From Lysobacter sp. S4-A87 (lineage in GTDB: Bacteria > Pseudomonadota > Gammaproteobacteria > Xanthomonadales > Xanthomonadaceae): DNA of 64,000 nucleotides. The notes below the pieces were generated by a model that worked only from the letters and a program-made list of their open reading frames with translations, had not been told where the DNA came from and searched no databases. Where the stretch lies: assembly GCF_022637455.1 (NCBI RefSeq), contig NZ_CP093341.1:3410001-3474000 (forward strand), read 5' to 3'. Positions 36,425 through 45,058 of the stretch are shown here, piece after piece; positions within the stretch are counted from its first letter, which is position 1; each line of letters begins with the position of its first letter. The position numbers were made by a program, and so were the translations under genes.

Positions 36425-38938
36425 ATGTCGCGCATTCCCGCCCTGCTTGCCTGTGTCCTGTGCCTGTCGGGCATGTTCGCCATTCCCGAAGCAGCCGCGC
36501 AGACCGCGCCAACGCTGGTCGAGACCAAGGAAAAGGGACCCACGGCCATCCCGGTCGCCGACATCCCGATCCGCGCCGACGATGACGAGCGCTTCTCCCA
36601 GGACGTGACCCTGCGGGCAACGACTTCGGATCTGACGAAGGAGCTGTCTCCGCGCCTGGCGACGATCGAGCGCTCGGTGAGCGAGAAGGCCAAGCTGCTG
36701 GTCTCCAAGGACCTGCGCACGCTGCCGGTGATGCGGCTGGAAAGCCTGGACCGGCACTGGAAGTTCGACGCCCGCCAGTACGCACGCTGGCAGTCCGACC
36801 TGCGCCAGGCCAGTGCGCCCTTCGGCGAGGATGCCGCCGAGCTCGCACGCCGCCGTGCCGACTGGGAAGCGACCAAGGTCGCCGCACAGGCCGGCAGCCT
36901 GGCCAATGCCCTCGACAACCGCATCGAGTCGGTCGTTGCCAAACTCAAGCAGGCCGAGCAGGCGCTGTCGGCGCCGCTGGAAAAGCAGATCGCGCTGGGC
37001 CGGCGCGGCAACGCGGTGGAGGCGCGGATCCAGGCCGGCCAGAAGGCCGTAAACCAGGCCATCGACTACATCGACAGCCGCCTGATACGCCTGGATGCAC
37101 CGCCGTTGTGGGAGGCGCAGCGCGAGCAGCGCGGCACCGAGTCGGCGTTGGATTCGATCCGCACCGGCCTGGAAATCGAAAGCCGTTTCGTCAGCCAGTA
37201 CAGCGCGGCCGACCTGGGCAACCAGCGCGCACTGCACTGGCTGCAGATCCTGTTGCTGCCGCTGCTGGTGTGGCTGAGTTTCCGTACGCGCAAGCAGGCG
37301 CCGACCGGGCTGGAAAACGAAGCCTACAACCGCGTCCTGCGCCGGCCGATTTCCTCATGGATCCTGTTGTCGATGATGGGCGTGCTGGTGTTCGAGCCCG
37401 ATGCGCCACTGCTCGCGCACCAGGTCGCGATGCTGGTGGCGCTGGTGCCGGTGCTGCGCCTGCTGCCGCCCGACAGCAAGCGCCTGCTCGGATACTGGCC
37501 CTTCGTCGCCACCGGCCTGTACCTGGTCGAGCGCATCGGCTTCGTCTTCCTCGCCAGCGAGCTGATGTACCGCTGGTACTACCTTGGCCTGACCCTGCTG
37601 GCGATGGTGCTGATGCTGTGGCTGCTGCTATGGCGTTCGCGCCGCGCGCTGCCCGGGTCCGACCCGGCGGCGCGGGCGAGCCGGATCATCCATGTGATCG
37701 CCTGGGGCGCCACGGTGCTGCTGGCGGCTTCGGCGGTGTCCAACATCGTCGGCAATGTGTCGCTGGCGGAGATGCTCACCGCCGGCGTGGTCGACAGCGG
37801 TTACCTCGGGCTGGTGCTGTACGCCGGCATCAACGTGTTCAACACGCTGCTGCAGCTGATGATCGCGCGCCGCAGCGCCTCGCGCTTCCGCATCGCCAGG
37901 GAACACGCCGCGCCGATCCTGGGGGGGTTCAACAAGCTGCTGAAGATCGCCGCGGTGCTCGGCTGGATCGCCTTCGCGATGAGCCGCTTCCGCATCTTCC
38001 GGCCGGTGTACGGCGTGGTCGAGTCGATACTCACGTACTCGGTCAAGTTCGGCGAGATCTCCGTCAGCCTGGGCCACATCCTGGTGTTCGCGGTCTCTGT
38101 GTTCATCGCCTACTGGACCGCCCGCACGGTCCGCTTCCTGCTGCAGGAGCAGGTGCTGCCGAAGATGTCGCTGCCGCGCGGTGTCGGCAACTCGGTGGCG
38201 TCGCTGAGCTATTACGCGCTGCTGCTGATTGGCCTGGTGGTCGCGTTGGCCGCAGCCGGCTTCAAGGTCGGGCAGCTCGCCTTCCTGTTCGGCGCGCTCG
38301 GCGTCGGCATCGGCTTTGGCCTGCAGAACGTGGTCAACAATTTCGTATCCGGCCTGATCCTGATGTTCGAGCGGCCGATCCAGCCCGGTGACGTGGTCGA
38401 GATCACCGGCACGGCCGGTCGCGTGCGCGAGATCGGCATGCGTGCCACCACCATCAAGACCTTCGACGGCGCCGACGTGGTCGTGCCCAATGGCACGCTG
38501 CTTTCGGAGAAACTCACCAACTGGACCCTGCTCGACATGAGCCGTCGCATCGATATCGACCTGGGCGTGGGCTACGGCTCGGAGCCGTCGCAGGTCATGG
38601 CGCTGCTGGCGAAGGTCACCACCGAAACGCCGCACGTGGCCCGCTCGCCGGCGCCGGTGGTGCTGTTCACCGGGCTGGGCGCGAGCTCGCTCAACTTCGC
38701 GATCCGCGCATGGACCTACGACTTCGAGAACTGGACCAACATCCGCAGTGAGCTGATGACGCGGGTGCACGCGGCGCTGCGCGAGGCCGGCATCGAGATG
38801 CCGTTCCCGCAGCAGGACATGCACCTGCGCAGCGTGTCGAAGGATGTTGGTGCCATGCTCATGCCGCAAGGACCCGGTCGTCCCGTCAAGCCGATCGGCA
38901 GTGATGTGGAAGGTGATGGAACGGACTCAGCGCAGTGA
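36425..38938 (+). CDS. MscK/KefA-like mechanosensitive channel of the MscS family
   Basis: 837 residues. A signal peptide (MSRIPALLACVLCLSGMFAI...AQT) is followed by a periplasmic coiled-coil domain (residues 50-240, KLKQAEQALSAPLEKQIALG). Then come many transmembrane segments (240-600) and the conserved MscS core: SYYALLLIGLVVALAAAGFK, AFLFGALGVGIGFGLQNVVN (the gate helix), then FVSGLILMFERPIQPGDVVE and the beta domain with VVVPNGTLLSEKLTNW. This organisation resembles MscK/KefA or YjeP more than the short MscS. It should relieve turgor on hypo-osmotic shock. GGAG precedes the ATG. The acidic tail is not conserved. Confidence 0.88.
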   Translation: MSRIPALLACVLCLSGMFAIPEAAAQTAPTLVETKEKGPTAIPVADIPIRADDDERFSQDVTLRATTSDLTKELSPRLATIERSVSEKAKLLVSKDLRTLPVMRLESLDRHWKFDARQYARWQSDLRQASAPFGEDAAELARRRADWEATKVAAQAGSLANALDNRIESVVAKLKQAEQALSAPLEKQIALGRRGNAVEARIQAGQKAVNQAIDYIDSRLIRLDAPPLWEAQREQRGTESALDSIRTGLEIESRFVSQYSAADLGNQRALHWLQILLLPLLVWLSFRTRKQAPTGLENEAYNRVLRRPISSWILLSMMGVLVFEPDAPLLAHQVAMLVALVPVLRLLPPDSKRLLGYWPFVATGLYLVERIGFVFLASELMYRWYYLGLTLLAMVLMLWLLLWRSRRALPGSDPAARASRIIHVIAWGATVLLAASAVSNIVGNVSLAEMLTAGVVDSGYLGLVLYAGINVFNTLLQLMIARRSASRFRIAREHAAPILGGFNKLLKIAAVLGWIAFAMSRFRIFRPVYGVVESILTYSVKFGEISVSLGHILVFAVSVFIAYWTARTVRFLLQEQVLPKMSLPRGVGNSVASLSYYALLLIGLVVALAAAGFKVGQLAFLFGALGVGIGFGLQNVVNNFVSGLILMFERPIQPGDVVEITGTAGRVREIGMRATTIKTFDGADVVVPNGTLLSEKLTNWTLLDMSRRIDIDLGVGYGSEPSQVMALLAKVTTETPHVARSPAPVVLFTGLGASSLNFAIRAWTYDFENWTNIRSELMTRVHAALREAGIEMPFPQQDMHLRSVSKDVGAMLMPQGPGRPVKPIGSDVEGDGTDSAQ

Positions 38939-39030
38939 CGCGGTCCGCTACGTCAATAGCAGAAGTAGCTGATCACGCGCGCATGATCGAGGGGTGCAGT
39001 AGTCGTTGTCAGTCATCGTTGAGGTGAATG

Positions 39031-39044
39031 GTTCCGATCGGAAC
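39031..39044. promoter_or_regulatory. Perfect 14-bp palindrome upstream of the catalase gene
   Basis: GTTCCGATCGGAAC, 68 bases before the catalase ATG. It is a strong candidate operator for a dimeric regulator. It does not match the ATAG...CTAT OxyR pattern, and no regulator gene is adjacent. Confidence 0.5.
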
Positions 39045-39111
39045 AAGTGATTTCTCTTCGCCACGTGCCTCGTGAATGCTCTTGGCTCTTCAGCCAGAGT
39101 CAAGACGCCTC

Positions 39112-40641
39112 ATGAGACACGGACGACATTCGAACCTCGCGCTGCTGCTGTTGTTGCCCGCAACCCTGGTCCAGACGGCCAGCGCACAGTCGATGCTCAC
39201 CCTCGACAGCGGCGCAAAGGTTGGCGACAACCAGAATTCGCAGACGGCCGGCGCAACCGGGCCGACGCTGCTGCAGGACGTGCAGCTGGTGCAGAAACTT
39301 CAGCGTTTCGATCGCGAGCGGATTCCCGAGCGCGTGGTCCATGCCCGCGGCACCGGCGCCCATGGCGAGTTCGTGGCGACGCAGGACATCTCCGGGCTGA
39401 GCAAGGCGCAGGTGTTCCGGCCGGGCACGAGGACACCCGTCTTCGTTCGGTTCTCGTCGGTCGTTCACGGCAATCATTCGCCCGAGACCCTGCGTGACCC
39501 GCATGGCTTCGCCGTCAAGCTCTACACAAGCGAGGGCAACTGGGATCTGGTCGGCAACAACTTTCCGACCTTCTTCATCCGTGACGCGATCAAGTTTCCG
39601 GACATGGTGCACTCGGTCAAGCCCGAGCCGCGCACCAACCTGGACGACGATTCGCGCCGTTTCGACTTCTTCTCGCACGTGCCAGAGTCGACCCATACGT
39701 TGACCCGGCTGTACTCCAACGACGGAACTCCCGCTGGCTACCGTTTCATGGACGGTAACGGGGTGCATGCCTACAAGCTGGTCAACGCCGCCGGCGAAGT
39801 GAGCTACGTCAAGTTCCGCTGGAAGTCCCTGCAGGGGATCCGGAACCTCGATCCGGAACAGGTTGAGAAGGTCCAGGGGCGCGACTACAGCCATCTGACC
39901 AACGACCTGGTCTCATCGATCAAGCGCGGTGAGTACCCGCGATGGGACCTGATGATCCAGGTTTTGGCACCTGAGGACCTTGCGAAGTTCGACTTCGATC
40001 CGCTCGACGCCACGAAGGTCTGGCCCGGCGTGCCGGAGCGGAAGATCGGCGAGATGGTGTTGAACCGGAACGTCGACAACGTGTTCCAGGAAACAGAGCA
40101 GGTCGCGCTGTCGCCAGCGAACCTGGTGCCGGGCATCGAGCCGTCCGAGGACCGCTTGCTGCAGGGACGACTGTTCGCCTATCCCGACACCCAGATCTAT
40201 CGCCTCGGGGCCAATGGGCTGGGGCTGCCGATCAATCGACCGAGGGTGGCTGTCCACAACGTCAACCAGGATGGATCGGGGAACAACGGTCGCACCGCCA
40301 GCGGGGTCAACTACGAGCCGAGCCGACTGCAACCGCGACCACAAGAGGGCAGCGCGCGCCCGAGCCAGTTGCCGCTGACGGGCAGCACCCAGCAGGCGAA
40401 GATCCGGCGCGAGCAGAACTTCAAGCAGGCAGGAGACCTGTATCGATCCTTCAGCGCGAAGGAACGCCAGGATCTGATTCGCAGCTTTGGCCAGTCGCTG
40501 GCCGGTAGCGACGATGAGAGCAAGCACATCATCCTTTCGTTCCTGTACAAGGCCGATCCGCAGTACGGCACCGGCGTCAGTCGTGAGGCCAAGGGCGATC
40601 TCGCCCGCGTCCGCGAGTTGGCCGCGGCATTGCAGGACTGA
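39112..40641 (+). CDS. katB: Periplasmic monofunctional catalase (KatB type)
   Basis: 509 residues including a cleavable signal peptide (MRHGRHSNLALLLLLPATLV...ASAQS). Haem-catalase motifs are His77 in RVVHARGTGAHGEF, Asn149-150 in WDLVGNNFPTFFIRDA and the proximal haem ligand Tyr357 in RLFAYPDTQIYRLG. The short size and signal peptide place it in clade 3, with Pseudomonas KatB. It decomposes H2O2 outside the cytosol. Start chosen at 39112; an ATG 12 codons upstream lacks a ribosome site. The AnkB-like gene follows, as in pseudomonads, with a strong hairpin between. Confidence 0.93.
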   Translation: MRHGRHSNLALLLLLPATLVQTASAQSMLTLDSGAKVGDNQNSQTAGATGPTLLQDVQLVQKLQRFDRERIPERVVHARGTGAHGEFVATQDISGLSKAQVFRPGTRTPVFVRFSSVVHGNHSPETLRDPHGFAVKLYTSEGNWDLVGNNFPTFFIRDAIKFPDMVHSVKPEPRTNLDDDSRRFDFFSHVPESTHTLTRLYSNDGTPAGYRFMDGNGVHAYKLVNAAGEVSYVKFRWKSLQGIRNLDPEQVEKVQGRDYSHLTNDLVSSIKRGEYPRWDLMIQVLAPEDLAKFDFDPLDATKVWPGVPERKIGEMVLNRNVDNVFQETEQVALSPANLVPGIEPSEDRLLQGRLFAYPDTQIYRLGANGLGLPINRPRVAVHNVNQDGSGNNGRTASGVNYEPSRLQPRPQEGSARPSQLPLTGSTQQAKIRREQNFKQAGDLYRSFSAKERQDLIRSFGQSLAGSDDESKHIILSFLYKADPQYGTGVSREAKGDLARVRELAAALQD

Positions 40642-40654
40642 GGGCGTTTCCCCT

Positions 40655-40682
40655 CGCGCACCGCGGCGGGCCGCGGTGCGCG
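40655..40682 (+). terminator. Hairpin between katB and ankB-like gene
   Basis: Perfect 12-bp stem CGCGCACCGCGG / CCGCGGTGCGCG with a CGGG loop, 14 bases after the katB stop and 18 before the ankyrin start. There is no T-run. It is likely to reduce read-through or protect the katB mRNA while still allowing some downstream expression. Confidence 0.6.
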
Positions 40683-40700
40683 CCTTGACAGAGAATCAAT

Positions 40701-41306
40701 GTGCGCACTTACCACTGCTCCCATGTCTTCCTGGGTTTATTGCTGGCGCTTGCCACCGGCGGCGCCTGCGCACAGCCGGGCAAGTCCGGCGACGCGCAAG
40801 CACTTCAGGCAACGCAGCTGCGCACGCAGTTGCAAGGCTATTTCTTCGACGCCGCGCGCAGCGGCCATCAGTCCATGCTCGATGAATTCATTGCCGCAGG
40901 CTTCGACCTCGATGTCCGCGACGAGAAGGGATACACGGCGTTGATTCTTGCCGCCTACCATGGGCATGCGGCGGCAGTGGAACAGTTGCTGGCGGCTGGC
41001 GCGGACCCGTGTGCGCAGGACAAGCGCGGCAATACCGCGCTGATGGGTGCGATCTTCAAGGGAGAGCTGTCGATCGCGCGTCGCCTGCTGCGCGCCGAGT
41101 GTGCGCCGGATCAGCGCAACAATGCCGGCCAGACTGCCGCGATGTATGCGGCGCTGTTCCGTCGCAAGGACGTGCTTGAGGCGCTTGGGGCCAAGGGAGC
41201 GGACATGCGCGCCGAAGATGCGGCAGGCAATTCGCCGGAACGGCTGGCCAACGGCGAGTTCGGCGCGTTTCCGGCTACTTCCGCTGGCCGCGGTAACGAG
41301 CGCTAG
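40701..41306 (+). CDS. AnkB-like ankyrin-repeat protein
   Basis: 201 residues from GTG 40701. The signal peptide (HCSHVFLGLLLALATGGACA) is followed by about four ankyrin repeats (FFDAARSGHQSMLDEFIAAG, KGYTALILAAYHGHAAAVEQ, RGNTALMGAIFKGELSIARR, AGQTAAMYAALFRRKDVLEA). Pseudomonas aeruginosa ankB lies directly downstream of katB and is needed for full catalase protection. The order and the ankyrin content match here. The stop TAG shares the CTAG palindrome with the convergent gene. Confidence 0.8.
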   Translation: MRTYHCSHVFLGLLLALATGGACAQPGKSGDAQALQATQLRTQLQGYFFDAARSGHQSMLDEFIAAGFDLDVRDEKGYTALILAAYHGHAAAVEQLLAAGADPCAQDKRGNTALMGAIFKGELSIARRLLRAECAPDQRNNAGQTAAMYAALFRRKDVLEALGAKGADMRAEDAAGNSPERLANGEFGAFPATSAGRGNER

Positions 41307-41830
41307 TCGTCGGTCCGGTGCCACCTGCGCGCGAACAACGCGCAGGGGACGCCCACCAGCAGCATGTGCGCGAGCAGACAGGCGATCGACCAGTCCAGCA
41401 GGAACCGCCGCGGCGGCGCCGCCGAGAACATCGGCACGGCGATGACGTGGATCAGCACGTAGCACAGCGCGCCGTAGAGCATGCCGTTGCGCAGCGGATG
41501 CTGCAGCAGCCACGGCCGGCCGCGGCTGGCGACGTGGTAGATCGCGACGATCGCGGTCATCAGGTAGAAGTGCACCGCCGCCCCGAACAGGGCCGTGGCG
41601 GCGCCGCCGGCGAAGGCGGCGTCACGACCGATCAGCCAGGCCGCGACCGACTGCGGAATGCGGATCGGGGAGGTGCCCAGGGGCGCCCACCAGATCATCG
41701 CGAACATCAGGTCGAAGGCGCCGACGGTCAGGCCGCCGAGCAGAATCCAGGCCCAGGCCGCGGGCCGTTCCCACGGGGTGGCGGTCGGGGAGGCATGGTC
41801 GCGGGCGGGCACTTTCATGGTCGGGTCCAT
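41303..41830 (-). CDS. Four-helix membrane protein, paralogue of the 26980-27513 gene
   Basis: 175 residues from the ATG at 41830 (an ATG at 41818 is equally possible). It has four hydrophobic helices and aligns by eye with 26980-27513: LLGGLTVGAFDLMFAMIWWA, QSVAAWLIGRDAAFAGGAAT, HFYLMTAIVAIYH and AHMLLVGVPCALFARRW are the matching blocks. It is convergent with the ankyrin gene and divergent from the MocR gene. No motif of known function. Confidence 0.65.
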   Translation of the reverse strand: MDPTMKVPARDHASPTATPWERPAAWAWILLGGLTVGAFDLMFAMIWWAPLGTSPIRIPQSVAAWLIGRDAAFAGGAATALFGAAVHFYLMTAIVAIYHVASRGRPWLLQHPLRNGMLYGALCYVLIHVIAVPMFSAAPPRRFLLDWSIACLLAHMLLVGVPCALFARRWHRTDD

Positions 41831-41936
41831 TCGCACGGGATTGGCCCTATGGAGCCGTGGCAAAGTGGCACTGGCAAGGTCCAATTCATCGGGCTTGAAT
41901 GGGGCCAATCCGCCATGCCCCTCCAGGAGGCCGGCC

Positions 41937-43373
41937 ATGCACCTGCAACTCGACGGAAGCGGTCCGCTGCACGCGCAGCTGACCCGCGCCCTCAAGAGCG
42001 CCGTATTCGCCGGCCGGGTGAGCCAGGGCGCGCGGTTGCCGGCGACCCGGCAGCTGGCGCGCGAACTGGGTGTCTCGCGCAACACCGTGCTGGCCGCCTA
42101 CGACCAGCTGCGCGCCGAGGGCTTCGTCGATGGACGGGTCGGATCGGGCAGTTACGTCACCCCGCCAGTGCAATCGGCGCGGCCGATGCATCCGGTGGAC
42201 GCGCCCTTGCCGGCGCAGTCGCAATTCGCCCGCCGCGCGCGCGTCATCCACGACCACCTGCGCATCCCCGGACGCGCCGTGCCGGGCGTGCGCTATGCCT
42301 TCCAGTACGGGGTGCCGCTGACCAATCCGGCGCTGACCAGCGCCTGGGCGCGCGAACTGGCACACGCCGCTGCCTACACCTCGCCGACCTATCCGCCGTC
42401 GCAGGGGCTGCTGGCGCTTCGCGAAGCGGTATGCGACTACCTGGGCCGCCGCCGTGGCGTGCAGGCGCAGCCCGAGGACGTGGTCATCGTCCACGGCACC
42501 CAGCAGGCGGTGGCGCTGACGGCGCGCGTGCTGCTCGATCCGGGCGATGAGGTGGTGCTGGAAGAGCCGCACTACTCGGCGATGCGCGAAGCCCTGCAGA
42601 TCCACGGTGCGAAGGTGCGTACTGTCGGCGTCGACGGACAGGGCCTGGTCTGCGACGACCTGCCCGTGCCGGCACCGAAGCTGGTGTGCGTGACTCCTTC
42701 GCACCAGTTTCCCAGCGGCGCGGTGCTGTCGCTGCAACGCCGGCTGGCGTTGATCGACTACGCCCGCCGGCATGGCAGCTGGATCCTCGAGGACGACTAC
42801 GACGGCGAGTTCCGCTACGACGCGCGGCCACTGGCGGCATTGCGCTCACTCGACGACAGCGCCCGGGTGATCTATGTCGGCACGTTCTCCAAGGTGATGT
42901 TCCCGTCGCTGCGGCTGGGTTACCTGGTGGTGCCGCCAGGGCTGCGCGGTGACTACGTCAACGCCAAGTGGCAGGACGACTTCGGCTCGTGCGGCATCGA
43001 GCAGGCCGCGCTTGCGCGGTTCATCGCCGACGGCGGCTTTGAGCGCCACCTGCGGCGCACCTGGAAAACCTTGAAGGAACGCCGCGCGGCACTGCTCAAT
43101 GGCCTGCAGCGTTGCAGCCGGGGACGACTGCAGATCAACGACTCGCGTGCCGGCATGCACCTGGTGGTCTGGCTGAAGGGTCGCAGCGCGGAGCAGGGCG
43201 AGGCGTTCATCGCCCGCGCACGCAGCCTCGGCCTGGGCCTGTATCCGATCCGGCCGTACTACCTGGATCCACCGGACCGGGCCGGCCTGCTGCTCGGCTA
43301 CGGCGCGCTGTCGGTGGCGGAGATCAACGAAGCCGTGGCCGTCTTCGAGACCTGCCTCGACGAATCCCCCTAG
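41937..43373 (+). CDS. MocR-type PLP-dependent transcriptional regulator
   Basis: 478 residues with an excellent AGGAGG site six bases upstream. The N-terminal GntR winged helix is GSGPLHAQLTRALKSAVFAG, LPATRQLARELGVSRNTVLA. The C-terminal class I aminotransferase domain carries the PLP-lysine at Lys319 in VGTFSKVMFPSLRLGYL, and DDYDGEFRYDARPLAALRS and SHQFPSGAVLSLQRR are typical. Proteins of this kind (PdxR, GabR) sense PLP or an amine and regulate a divergent gene. The divergent neighbour here is the four-helix membrane protein at 41303-41830. Confidence 0.88.
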   Translation: MHLQLDGSGPLHAQLTRALKSAVFAGRVSQGARLPATRQLARELGVSRNTVLAAYDQLRAEGFVDGRVGSGSYVTPPVQSARPMHPVDAPLPAQSQFARRARVIHDHLRIPGRAVPGVRYAFQYGVPLTNPALTSAWARELAHAAAYTSPTYPPSQGLLALREAVCDYLGRRRGVQAQPEDVVIVHGTQQAVALTARVLLDPGDEVVLEEPHYSAMREALQIHGAKVRTVGVDGQGLVCDDLPVPAPKLVCVTPSHQFPSGAVLSLQRRLALIDYARRHGSWILEDDYDGEFRYDARPLAALRSLDDSARVIYVGTFSKVMFPSLRLGYLVVPPGLRGDYVNAKWQDDFGSCGIEQAALARFIADGGFERHLRRTWKTLKERRAALLNGLQRCSRGRLQINDSRAGMHLVVWLKGRSAEQGEAFIARARSLGLGLYPIRPYYLDPPDRAGLLLGYGALSVAEINEAVAVFETCLDESP

Positions 43374-43382
43374 CCGCTGGCC

Positions 43383-43411
43383 GTAGTCCGGGTAAGCGCA
43401 GCGCACCCGGG
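43383..43411. repeat. Single GTAG(T/C)CCGGG dispersed palindrome
   Basis: GTAGTCCGGGTAAGCGCAGC ending ...CACCCGGG. This is a single unit, unlike the inverted pairs elsewhere, in the 49-bp gap between the convergent MocR gene and a membrane-protein gene. Confidence 0.8.
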
Positions 43412-43422
43412 AAGCAGACGCC

Positions 43423-43842
43423 TCAACGCGAAAGCCACCCCGCAACCACCAGCCCCGCCACGATAAAGGCCAGGTCGGCGACCCCATTGGCCAGCTGCAC
43501 CAGGATCCACGCATGGTGGATCCCCAGCCGCATCGCCGAGTCCCACGGTGGCATCCCCAGCATCGCGCCGAGCTGGGTCGCGGTGATGAACCAGTTGGCG
43601 GCGACCACTATCGCGGCGGTGGCGATCACCCCCGCCAGCAGCCGCTTCGGGCCGGGGCGCCAGCCGCCCAGGCGCAGCATCAGGGCGATGTCCAGCGCGC
43701 CCAGCACGGCCATCCAGCCGTTCTGGCGGCCGGTGTACAGGCTCAGCAGCACCCACACGGCGGCAAACCCGCAGGCGCCCAGCAGCAAAAGCAACCACGA
43801 AAACCACGAGACGCGGCGGGCAGGCGGGGCGGGTGGGGTCAT
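43423..43842 (-). CDS. Four-helix membrane protein
   Basis: 139 residues from the ATG at 43842; a TTG two codons earlier is an alternative. Four hydrophobic helices: FSWLLLLLGACGFAAVWVLL, GWMAVLGALDIALML, LLAGVIATAAIVVAANWFIT and ILVQLANGVADLAFIVAGLV. The sequence WDSAMRLGIHHAWILVQLAN resembles small proteobacterial membrane proteins of unknown role. No catalytic motif. It is convergent with mocR and divergent from sufT. Confidence 0.65.
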   Translation of the reverse strand: MTPPAPPARRVSWFSWLLLLLGACGFAAVWVLLSLYTGRQNGWMAVLGALDIALMLRLGGWRPGPKRLLAGVIATAAIVVAANWFITATQLGAMLGMPPWDSAMRLGIHHAWILVQLANGVADLAFIVAGLVVAGWLSR

Positions 43843-43908
43843 CGACAACTCGGCGGACGGTCAATGCAACAGCATAGCCGGGCGGCCATACCCTTAGGCC
43901 ATACAGTT

Positions 43909-43914
43909 TAGAAT
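43909..43914 (+). promoter_or_regulatory. Possible -10 element of the sufT promoter
   Basis: TAGAAT 43 bases before the sufT ATG fits a -10 hexamer; the -35 position has no convincing match. Confidence 0.3.
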
Positions 43915-43956
43915 CGCGGACCTTGTGCCGGGTCGCGGCACCCCAATCTATCCGGC

Positions 43957-44514
43957 ATGTATTCCCGCAGCAGCGAACCCGTCCGTTTCGAGCGCGATTG
44001 CGCCGTTGTCATGGTCCCCCAGGGAGAACAGCTGACGTTGCCCGCGGGCAGCATCGGCTATATCACCCAGGGCCTTGGCGGCAGCTACACCGTGTTCGTC
44101 GAAGGCAACCTGTTCCGCGTCGCGGGACGGGATGCCGACGCCATCGGCAAGGAACCGCCGGAGCCGTTGGAGTTGCCCGAGGGCGCCGACGACGAGGCCG
44201 TCGAGCAACTGGTGTGGCGCCAGCTGCGCACCTGCTTCGATCCGGAGATCCCGATCAACGTGGTCGACCTGGGCCTGGTCTACGAGGCCAGCATCCAGCC
44301 GCATCCCGAGCAGGCGGGCAAGCGCCGCGTCGAAGTGCGCATGACCCTGACCGCGCCCGCCTGCGGCATGGGCGACATCCTCGTCGCCGACGTGCGCGAC
44401 AAGCTCGAGATGATCCCGACCGTGGCCGAGGCCGACGTCGAGCTCGTTTTCGACCCGCCGTGGAACCGCAACATGATGTCGGAAGCGGCCCGCCTCGAAA
44501 CCGGGATGTTCTGA
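43957..44514 (+). CDS. sufT: Fe-S cluster assembly protein SufT (DUF59)
   Basis: 185 residues. DUF59/MIP18 core: QLRTCFDPEIPINVVDLGLV, then TLTAPACGMGDILVADVRDK with the conserved cysteine in TAPACGMG. The C-terminal FDPPWNRNMMSEAARLETGM is typical of SufT, which assists maturation of Fe-S proteins. A short N-terminal beta domain (VVMVPQGEQLTLPAGSIGYI) is family-specific. No suf operon is adjacent. A short hairpin precedes the ATG. Confidence 0.9.
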   Translation: MYSRSSEPVRFERDCAVVMVPQGEQLTLPAGSIGYITQGLGGSYTVFVEGNLFRVAGRDADAIGKEPPEPLELPEGADDEAVEQLVWRQLRTCFDPEIPINVVDLGLVYEASIQPHPEQAGKRRVEVRMTLTAPACGMGDILVADVRDKLEMIPTVAEADVELVFDPPWNRNMMSEAARLETGMF

Positions 44515-45058
44515 AGCCCCCTTGAGTCCCCCGTAGCCCGGGTAAGCGAAGCGCACCCGGGTAAACGCGTGTCTGTCCCCCCGTGCGCTCCGCTTACCCG
44601 GGCTACGCCATCCAAGCTGAATGCGCAGCCGGAAAGGCTGAACGCGATGGCCTTCTCATTTCCGTGACTTTGCCAATCCTGTTCATTCGATTGGCGGTAG
44701 GGGGTCCCGGTATTGCTGCGTTGAGCTGGTTTGAGAGCGGAGGGGGCTGCTCTCGGCCTCGTCGCGCGGTTTCCGGACGCCGGGGCGCAGGACCTGGCAG
44801 CACGCACTCTCGCCGTCACCGCCATGAGGGCTCAAGCCCCGACCAGGTGACCGCCCTGCGTTCGTGCTGCCCGGTTGACCGCAGCCCGCTGCGGTCGTGG
44901 TTGCAGGCATCAAACGGTCGCCACCTCGACGTGGCGGACCGCCGAACGTGCCCGGCCCCGGCGTGGTGATCTCGCGGCGATGAATTCGCGGCGATGGATC
45001 CGCTTCCACGGGCCGGACCCGACCATCACGAAGTTCCTGACTTTGGGGGTTCCATCCG
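44515..45058. other. 544-bp gene-free stretch
   Basis: It holds the GTAGCCCGGG inverted pair (44533-44606) and a 14-bp tandem duplication (TCGCGGCGATGAAT at 44972, TCGCGGCGATGGAT at 44986). Otherwise I see no gene, terminator or promoter that I can support. Codon bias does not suggest a hidden CDS. Confidence 0.5.
44533..44606. repeat. GTAGCCCGGG dispersed palindrome, inverted pair
   Basis: GTAGCCCGGGTAAGCGAAGC... at 44533, and an inverted copy ending ...CTTACCCGGGCTAC at 44606, with a 10-base spacer. It lies 19 bases after the sufT stop. Confidence 0.9.
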
